A program made the translations under genes and the position numbers. The notes beneath the pieces were generated by a model. The model saw only the letters and a list, made by a program, of their open reading frames with translations, did no database searches and was not told the origin of the DNA. Source: Kutzneria buriramensis (GTDB lineage Bacteria; Actinomycetota; Actinomycetes; Mycobacteriales; Pseudonocardiaceae). Taken from it: a DNA stretch of 64,000 nucleotides. Shown one piece after another: positions 62,117-64,000 of this stretch (within the stretch, counting starts at the first letter, position 1; every line of letters begins with the position of its first letter). Location: positions 372,001-436,000 of the forward strand of contig NZ_QUNO01000004.1 in the NCBI RefSeq assembly GCF_003387475.1, in the 5' to 3' direction.

Positions 62117-63244
62117 TCAGGTGTTCGCCGTGCGGTGCACCCGACTCCGTCGAAGAAGCAGGGCCGCGCCCAGCAGCGACGCGGCCGCCGAGGCGAGCAG
62201 CACCGCCGCCTTGGCCCGCTCGGCGGCGTCGCCGGCCAGGGCGAGTTCGGCCATCAGCAGACTGACCGTGAAGCCGACACCGCCCAACGTCGCCACCGCC
62301 GCCATGTCCCGCCAGCCCAGGCCACGCGGCTTGCTTGCCAACCCGGTCGTCACGGCCAGTGCCGACGCGCCCAGCACGCCGACGATCTTGCCGATCACCA
62401 ACCCGACCACCACGGCGATGGCCACTGTGTCCGTGACGATCGCGTGCAGGGAGTCGGCCCCGATCGGCACGCCGGCCGCGAACAAGGCGAACATTGGCAC
62501 CGCGACGCCCGCCGACCAGGGCTGCAACCGGTGCTCCAGCCTGATCGCCGGGGCCTCCGCCTCGCCTGGGTCGGCCGTCACGCGCGTGAGCAGACCCAGC
62601 GCGACGCCGGCGATCGTGGCGTGCAAGCCGGCCTCGTGCACGGCGAACCAGGTCGCGGCGGCGATCGGCACGTACAGCCAAGGGCTGCGGACCCGTCGCC
62701 GCTGCAAGAACCAGTAGCCGGCCAACAACGCGACGGCCGCACCCAGCGCGACCAGGTTGATCGTGGTGCTGAAGGCGACCGCGATCACCGCGATGGCGCC
62801 GAGGTCGTCGACCACGGCCAGGCTGAGCAGGAAGACCCGCGCGGTGGCCGGCAGGCCGGAACCGGTGATCGCCAGCACGGCCAGGGCGAATGCGATGTCC
62901 GTGGCCACGGGGATCGTCCAGGCCTGGCCGCCGCCGATGGCCAGGGCCAGCAGTGCCGGCACCACCATGCCGCCGAGCGCTGCCACCACCGGCAGCACCG
63001 CCGCCCGACGGTCGGCCAGTTCGCCGACCACCAGCTCGCGCTTGAGCTCCAGGCCGGCGACGAAGAAGAACAGCGCCAACAGGCCGTCCTCGGCCCAGGC
63101 GTCCAGCGCCAGCGGGCCGACGGTCAACTCGCGCAGCGCGTGGTAGCTGTCGGCGAGCGGGGAGTTGGCCCACAGCAGGGCCACGGCGGTCGCGGCCAGC
63201 AGGAGCAGGCCGCCGACGGTCTCGGTGCGCAGGTAACGGGTCAC
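62117..63244 (-). CDS. nhaA: Na+/H+ antiporter NhaA
   Basis: 375 residues with about twelve spans. The essential residues are Asp146 and Asp147 (VVDDLG) and Asp116 (VATDIAFAL), aligning with D163/D164 and D133 of E. coli NhaA. FFFVAGLELKREL is the typical N-terminal loop. It exports Na+ for H+ and supports pH homeostasis. Not in the mycobacterial gene order I recall, so a lineage difference. Confidence 0.94.
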   Translation of the reverse strand: MTRYLRTETVGGLLLLAATAVALLWANSPLADSYHALRELTVGPLALDAWAEDGLLALFFFVAGLELKRELVVGELADRRAAVLPVVAALGGMVVPALLALAIGGGQAWTIPVATDIAFALAVLAITGSGLPATARVFLLSLAVVDDLGAIAVIAVAFSTTINLVALGAAVALLAGYWFLQRRRVRSPWLYVPIAAATWFAVHEAGLHATIAGVALGLLTRVTADPGEAEAPAIRLEHRLQPWSAGVAVPMFALFAAGVPIGADSLHAIVTDTVAIAVVVGLVIGKIVGVLGASALAVTTGLASKPRGLGWRDMAAVATLGGVGFTVSLLMAELALAGDAAERAKAAVLLASAAASLLGAALLLRRSRVHRTANT

Positions 63245-63326
63245 GGGCAGCTCCAGTGCGGTCGACGATCACGTTGCCGACCAGACTTCCCGGCGCACCC
63301 TTCGACATTATGTTAACCCGGGAACG

Positions 63327-63366
63327 CCGAAGCCGCCCGCGCAAGCGTTCGCGGGGGCGGCTTCGG
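63327..63366. terminator. terminator between acs and nhaA
   Basis: CCGAAGCCGCC and GGCGGCTTCGG with an inner CGCG/CGCG around CAAGCGTT, eight bases beyond the acs stop. Good stem, no T-tract. Confidence 0.7.
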
Positions 63367-63373
63367 GCTGTGC

Positions 63374-64000
63374 TCAGTCCTCGGACTTGCCCGACTTCAG
63401 GCCGCTCGAGATCAGGTCCATCACGGTCGAGTCGGCCAGCGTCGTGACGTCGCCGATCTGGCGGTTCTCGGCCACGTCCCGCAGCAGCCGCCGCATGATC
63501 TTGCCGGAGCGGGTCTTGGGCAGCTCCTGCACGACCAGGATCTGCCGCGGCTTGGCGATCGCGCCGATCTCCTTGGCCACGTGGTCGCGCAGGTCCTTCA
63601 CCAGCTCGGTGGCGTCCTCGTCCTCCTTGACGCCGCGCAGGATCACGAACGCCACCACCGCCTGGGTCGTCGTCGGGTCGGTCGCGCCGACCACGGCCGC
63701 CTCGGCCACCCGCGGGTGCGAGACCAGCGCCGACTCCACCTCGGTGGTGGAGATGTTGTGGCCGGACACCAGCATCACGTCGTCGACCCGGCCGAGCAGC
63801 CAGATCGCGCCGTCCTCGTCGTACTTCGCGCCGTCGCCGGCGAAGTAGTAGCCCTGGTCGTGGAAGCGCGCCCAGTAGGTCTCGCGGAAGCGCTCCTCGT
63901 CACCCCACACGCCGCGCAGCATCGACGGCCACGGCTTGTCCAGCACCAGGTAGCCGCCGCCACCGCGGCCGACCTCCCGGCCGGTGTCGTCGACGACCTT
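63374..64000 (-). CDS. acs: acetyl-CoA synthetase, C-terminal part
   Basis: The frame is open to the window edge, so this is the last 208 codons of acs. It includes RFHDQGYYFAGDGAKYDEDGAIWLLGRVDDVMLVSGHNIS (the hinge and AMP-forming A8 region) and PKTRSGKIMRRLLRD, where the lysine is the acetylation-controlled catalytic residue. Makes acetyl-CoA from acetate, ATP and CoA. The start lies beyond base 64000. Confidence 0.95.
   Translation of the reverse strand, partial: KVVDDTGREVGRGGGGYLVLDKPWPSMLRGVWGDEERFRETYWARFHDQGYYFAGDGAKYDEDGAIWLLGRVDDVMLVSGHNISTTEVESALVSHPRVAEAAVVGATDPTTTQAVVAFVILRGVKEDEDATELVKDLRDHVAKEIGAIAKPRQILVVQELPKTRSGKIMRRLLRDVAENRQIGDVTTLADSTVMDLISSGLKSGKSED

Overview
The window looks like a chromosomal segment of a high-GC actinobacterium, most likely Pseudonocardiaceae or a close relative. 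This rests on very GC-rich codon use, many GTG starts, a WhiB-type Fe-S protein, an AfsR-type regulator, type VII-style toxin proteins and small overlapping operons. No database search was run. Gene order closely matches what I recall of Mycobacterium tuberculosis between dnaX (Rv3721c) and acs (Rv3667), so most of the window is conserved actinobacterial backbone with a few lineage-specific insertions.

Layout. 1-3.4 kb: end of a hydroxyproline-catabolism operon (Fe-S/FAD dehydrogenase subunit, DapA-like deaminase, hydroxyproline epimerase, Xaa-Pro aminopeptidase). 3.4-10.1 kb: tRNA-Ser(GGA), the SRP RNA, dnaX, an S9 peptidase, a YbaB protein, recR and a small P-loop kinase. 10.1-17.6 kb: an AfsR-like regulator divergent from a polymorphic-toxin operon. 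That operon has a YbaB-like protein, a CpnT-N-terminal-like WXG protein, a TNT-domain (NAD+ glycohydrolase) toxin, then several small genes in two related families that are candidate immunity genes, one copy of which is decayed. 17.6-22.4 kb: small unknowns, two XRE regulators, map, a class II aldolase and two DedA-type membrane proteins.

22.4-35.6 kb: leuA with a probable leucine leader peptide, three tandem paralogous small membrane proteins, a nitroreductase, a GPI-mannosyltransferase-like protein, lysC-asd, an FGGY kinase, an MFS transporter, a Fur regulator, an HSL-type esterase, an FMN reductase, ohr and dps. Dps has its Shine-Dalgarno buried in a large hairpin. 35.6-41.8 kb: a second S9 peptidase, a small unknown, a GAF protein, tRNA-Pro(CGG), a metallophosphoesterase, a YqeY protein and a PH-like membrane protein. 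41.8-54.8 kb: PASTA-containing bifunctional PBP, whiB4/wblA, two Get3/ArsA-like ATPases, a DUF4177 protein, ridA, a pair of related unknowns, an oxidoreductase, NUDIX and MBL proteins, a second beta-clamp-like gene and a Tat-exported PHP hydrolase. 54.8-64 kb: an MFS transporter, crp, nth, a thioredoxin-like protein, NUDIX, marP, an epoxide-hydrolase-like protein, a holin-like membrane protein, nhaA and the C-terminal part of acs.

Two themes recur. Many genes carry a -10-like hexamer 6-7 bases before the start codon, which suggests leaderless mRNAs. Convergent neighbours often overlap at their 3' ends. Stress and envelope functions (PBP, WhiB, ArsA pair, MarP, Crp, Dps, Ohr) dominate the right half. 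The toxin locus is the clearest accessory element.
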